Shown: piece after piece, positions 12,088-13,854 of the stretch | Layout: every line of letters begins with the position of its first letter | Position numbering within the stretch: the first letter of the stretch is position 1 | DNA from: JAZDLO01 sp043801935 | Lineage (GTDB): Bacteria; Actinomycetota; Thermoleophilia; RBG-16-64-13 | Assembly (NCBI GenBank): GCA_043801935.1 | Contig: JAZDLO010000220.1 | Coordinates: 1 to 13,854 of the forward strand | DNA length: 13,854 bases | Reading direction: 5' to 3' | Notes under the pieces: model-generated | Databases searched by the model: none | What the model saw: only the letters and a program-made list of their open reading frames with translations | What the model was told of the DNA's origin: nothing | Translations under genes and position numbers: made by a program

Positions 12088-13624
12088 GGGGGACGCCGTC
12101 AAGAAGATCCTGGTCCTCGATTTCGGCGGCCAGTACGCGCAACTCATCACCCGGCGGGTGCGGGAATGCCGGGTCTACTCGGAACTGATCCCCTACGATA
12201 CTCCGGTAGCGGATATCAAGGCTGCGGCCCCGGCGGGGCTCATCCTGTCTGGAGGCCCGCGCAGCGTCAACGATCCAGACGCGCCCGCGGTCGATCCGGG
12301 GATATTCGAATTGGGGATCCCGGTTCTGGGAATCTGCTATGGACTGCAGCTCATGGCCAAGCTCAAGGGCGGTCTGGTGGCGCGCACCGAGCAGGCGGAG
12401 TACGGTGGCACCCCGGTCAAGGTCACCGAGCAGGGAGTCTTGTTCGCCGGTCTTCCCACAGACATGGCCTGTTGGATGAGCCACGGGGACTCGGTGCTGA
12501 AGGTGCCGCCGGGTTTCGCGGCCATCGCCCAGAGCGCCCACATGCCGGTCGCAGCCATGGAGGACCGGGGAGGTAAGCTCTACGGGGTCCAGTTCCATCC
12601 CGAGGTGCGTCACACGGAATACGGGCAGGAGATCCTTAAGAATTTCCTGTACAAGATATGCGACATCGCCCCGACCTGGACGCCGGTCTCCATCATCGAA
12701 GAGGCCGTCTCTCGGATCCAGACCCAGGTGGGGGGCGAACGGGTGGTGTGCGGGCTATCCGGGGGTGTGGACTCGGCGGTAGCCGCCCTTCTCACCTACA
12801 AGGCGATAGGCGATCAACTCACCTGCATCTTCGTCGACCACGGCTTCATGCGCAAGAACGAGGGCGCGGAGGTAGAGAAGACTTTTCGTAGCCATTTCCA
12901 CGTGCCCTTGGTGCACGTGCGGGCGCAGGAACGCTTTCTGGTCAAGCTGGTGGGCGTGTCGGAGCCGGAGCAGAAACGGAAGATCATCGGCGAGGAGTTC
13001 ATCCGCACATTCGAAGAGGAATCGCACAAACTGGGCAAGGCCCGCTTCTTGGTGCAGGGAACCCTCTATCCCGACGTGATCGAGTCGGGCACCAGGGAGG
13101 CGGCGAAGATCAAATCCCACCATAACGTGGGAGGCCTACCCGAGGATATCGACTTCGAACTGGTCGAGCCCCTGCGCATGCTGTTCAAAGACGAGGTGCG
13201 GGTGGTAGGCGAGGAGTTGGGTCTGCCGGAGGACATGGTCTGGCGGCAGCCCTTCCCGGGCCCCGGGCTGGCGATCCGCATCATCGGTGATGTGAACCAG
13301 GAAAGGCTGCGGATCCTGCGGGACGCAGACGCTGTCCTCCTCGACGAGATCAAACGGGCGGGCTTCTACCGGCAGGTGTGGCAGTCGTTCGCGGTGCTGC
13401 CGGCCATCCGCAGCGTCGGGGTAATGGGCGATGAGCGCACCTACGCCTATCCCATCGTGGTCCGGGCAGTCACCTCCGACGACGCCATGACCGCCGACTG
13501 GGCTCGACTTCCGTACGACCTGCTGGAACGGATCTCCAGCCGCATCATTAACGAAGTTCCTGGTGTGAACCGGGTCGTGCTCGATATTTCCAGCAAGCCG
13601 CCCTCCACCATCGAATGGGAGTAG
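12077..13624 (+). CDS. guaA: GMP synthase (glutamine-hydrolysing)
   Basis: GuaA converts XMP to GMP using ATP and ammonia from glutamine, the last step of guanine nucleotide synthesis. The N-terminal class I glutaminase domain has the Cys87 nucleophile in GICYGLQ and His174/Glu176 in FHPEV (numbered from the CTG start). The ATP pyrophosphatase domain follows with SGGVDS at 228-233. The C-terminal dimerisation domain has RQPFPGPGLAIRIIGDV and the characteristic end PPSTIEWE. The start is placed at CTG 12077 behind GGAGGAGG, giving 515 residues that begin MKSKGDAVKKILVLDFGGQY, as in the family. In-frame ATGs at 12005 and 12032 lack a ribosome binding site and would add a non-conserved Pro/Trp/Arg-rich leader read out of frame across the kinase gene. 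It overlaps the kinase by eleven bases; rsfS follows nine bases after the stop. Confidence 0.97.
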   Translation: MKSKGDAVKKILVLDFGGQYAQLITRRVRECRVYSELIPYDTPVADIKAAAPAGLILSGGPRSVNDPDAPAVDPGIFELGIPVLGICYGLQLMAKLKGGLVARTEQAEYGGTPVKVTEQGVLFAGLPTDMACWMSHGDSVLKVPPGFAAIAQSAHMPVAAMEDRGGKLYGVQFHPEVRHTEYGQEILKNFLYKICDIAPTWTPVSIIEEAVSRIQTQVGGERVVCGLSGGVDSAVAALLTYKAIGDQLTCIFVDHGFMRKNEGAEVEKTFRSHFHVPLVHVRAQERFLVKLVGVSEPEQKRKIIGEEFIRTFEEESHKLGKARFLVQGTLYPDVIESGTREAAKIKSHHNVGGLPEDIDFELVEPLRMLFKDEVRVVGEELGLPEDMVWRQPFPGPGLAIRIIGDVNQERLRILRDADAVLLDEIKRAGFYRQVWQSFAVLPAIRSVGVMGDERTYAYPIVVRAVTSDDAMTADWARLPYDLLERISSRIINEVPGVNRVVLDISSKPPSTIEWE

Positions 13625-13633
13625 ACGACATAC

Positions 13634-13854
13634 ATGCCTAACGATCGGCCCTTTCCCGATCTTGAAAGTCTGTCCCGGCGCGAGCGTCCGCAGACTGCCG
13701 GCTCGGAGGTGGACCTCGAGCTGATTCACGCCCGGGCGCTTCTGGCAGCGATGGCGGCCGTCAACGTCAAGGCGGACGAAGTCAAGATCCTCGATATGCA
13801 CGAACTCGTCAGCTACACCGACTACCTCGTGCTGTGCACCGGTCGCAACGTCCG
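13634..13854 (+). CDS. rsfS: ribosomal silencing factor RsfS, 3' end cut by window
   Basis: RsfS binds ribosomal protein L14 (uL14) and keeps the subunits apart when nutrients are scarce. The frame runs open from ATG 13634 to the window end (73 complete codons). After a variable N-terminus of about 30 residues (MPNDRPFPDLESLSRRERPQ), the conserved core appears: LLAAMAAVNVKADEVKILDM, then HELVSYTDYLVLCTGRNV, matching the family's KxxDIVVLDVxxLSSxxDYFVICSGRS. The rest of the protein, roughly 50-70 residues, lies beyond the window. The nearest Shine-Dalgarno-like GGGAG (13617-13621) is twelve bases from the ATG, so the start is not well supported, and a start nearer the core is possible. It follows guaA by nine bases and probably shares its transcript. 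Confidence 0.9.
   Translation, partial: MPNDRPFPDLESLSRRERPQTAGSEVDLELIHARALLAAMAAVNVKADEVKILDMHELVSYTDYLVLCTGRNV

Noticed and set aside
11281..12150. 289-codon open frame on the minus strand across the kinase and guaA start
   Set aside because: It is antisense to two well-identified genes, has no binding site or family motifs, and long antisense frames are expected in GC-rich DNA.
13136..13801. 221-codon minus-strand frame opposite guaA and rsfS
   Set aside because: It is His/Arg/Gly-rich composition-driven antisense sequence covering conserved guaA and rsfS codons; no start signal.
1..13854. Mobile elements, CRISPR arrays, tRNA or rRNA genes
   Set aside because: No transposase or integrase frames, no regularly spaced repeats, no terminal repeats with target duplications and no tRNA-like cloverleaf were noticed by eye; a tRNA scan would settle the last point.

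Overview
The window is a GC-rich, gene-dense stretch of bacterial chromosome carrying mostly housekeeping genes. The features that hint at the host are a tsaD-groES-groEL block under a CIRCE element, the long subtype of OMP decarboxylase, frequent GTG/TTG starts, very rare TTA codons, and a GroEL with a GGM-rich tail. Together they suggest an Actinobacteriota-like lineage, perhaps a deep-branching one. Chloroflexota or a GC-rich Firmicute cannot be excluded from this sequence alone.

Layout. (1) 1-3273: the 3' part of tsaD (tRNA t6A synthesis), then a sigma70-type promoter with two dyads (one over the -10 box, then CIRCE), then groES and groEL, closed by a strong terminator with a C(UUCG)G loop. 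(2) 3286-7364: a compact + strand operon of a Roadblock/LC7 protein, a 71-residue single-pass membrane protein, tldD, tldE and pyrE. The genes abut or overlap. (3) 7402-7787: hup (HU nucleoid protein) as its own transcription unit with promoter and terminator. (4) 7813-8920: pyrF, read from a TTG codon, and a small overlapping single-pass membrane protein. (5) 8939-9697, minus strand: a polytopic membrane protein of unknown function, convergent with the pyrF unit. (6) 9735-9816: a divergent promoter region holding the same 10-base -10 sequence on each strand. (7) 9817-13854: a + strand operon of a D-alanyl-D-alanine carboxypeptidase (probably on a leaderless mRNA), a divergent PfkB-family sugar kinase, guaA (which appears to start at CTG), and the first 73 codons of rsfS, cut by the window end.

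How the genes relate. PyrE and PyrF catalyse consecutive last steps of UMP synthesis but lie in separate units split by hup. GuaA makes GMP. TsaD, RsfS and GroES/EL serve translation and protein folding. TldD and TldE form a two-subunit metalloprotease; here they are preceded by a Roadblock protein and a tiny membrane protein, which is the least conventional association in the window. I do not see a clear new defence or mobile system, tRNA, rRNA, CRISPR array or insertion sequence. The most interesting points are the Roadblock-TM-TldD-TldE grouping, the double dyad at the groESL promoter, probable non-canonical starts (CTG for guaA, possibly ATC for the minus-strand membrane protein), the mirror-image divergent promoters with a leaderless carboxypeptidase gene, and altered motifs in the PfkB kinase.
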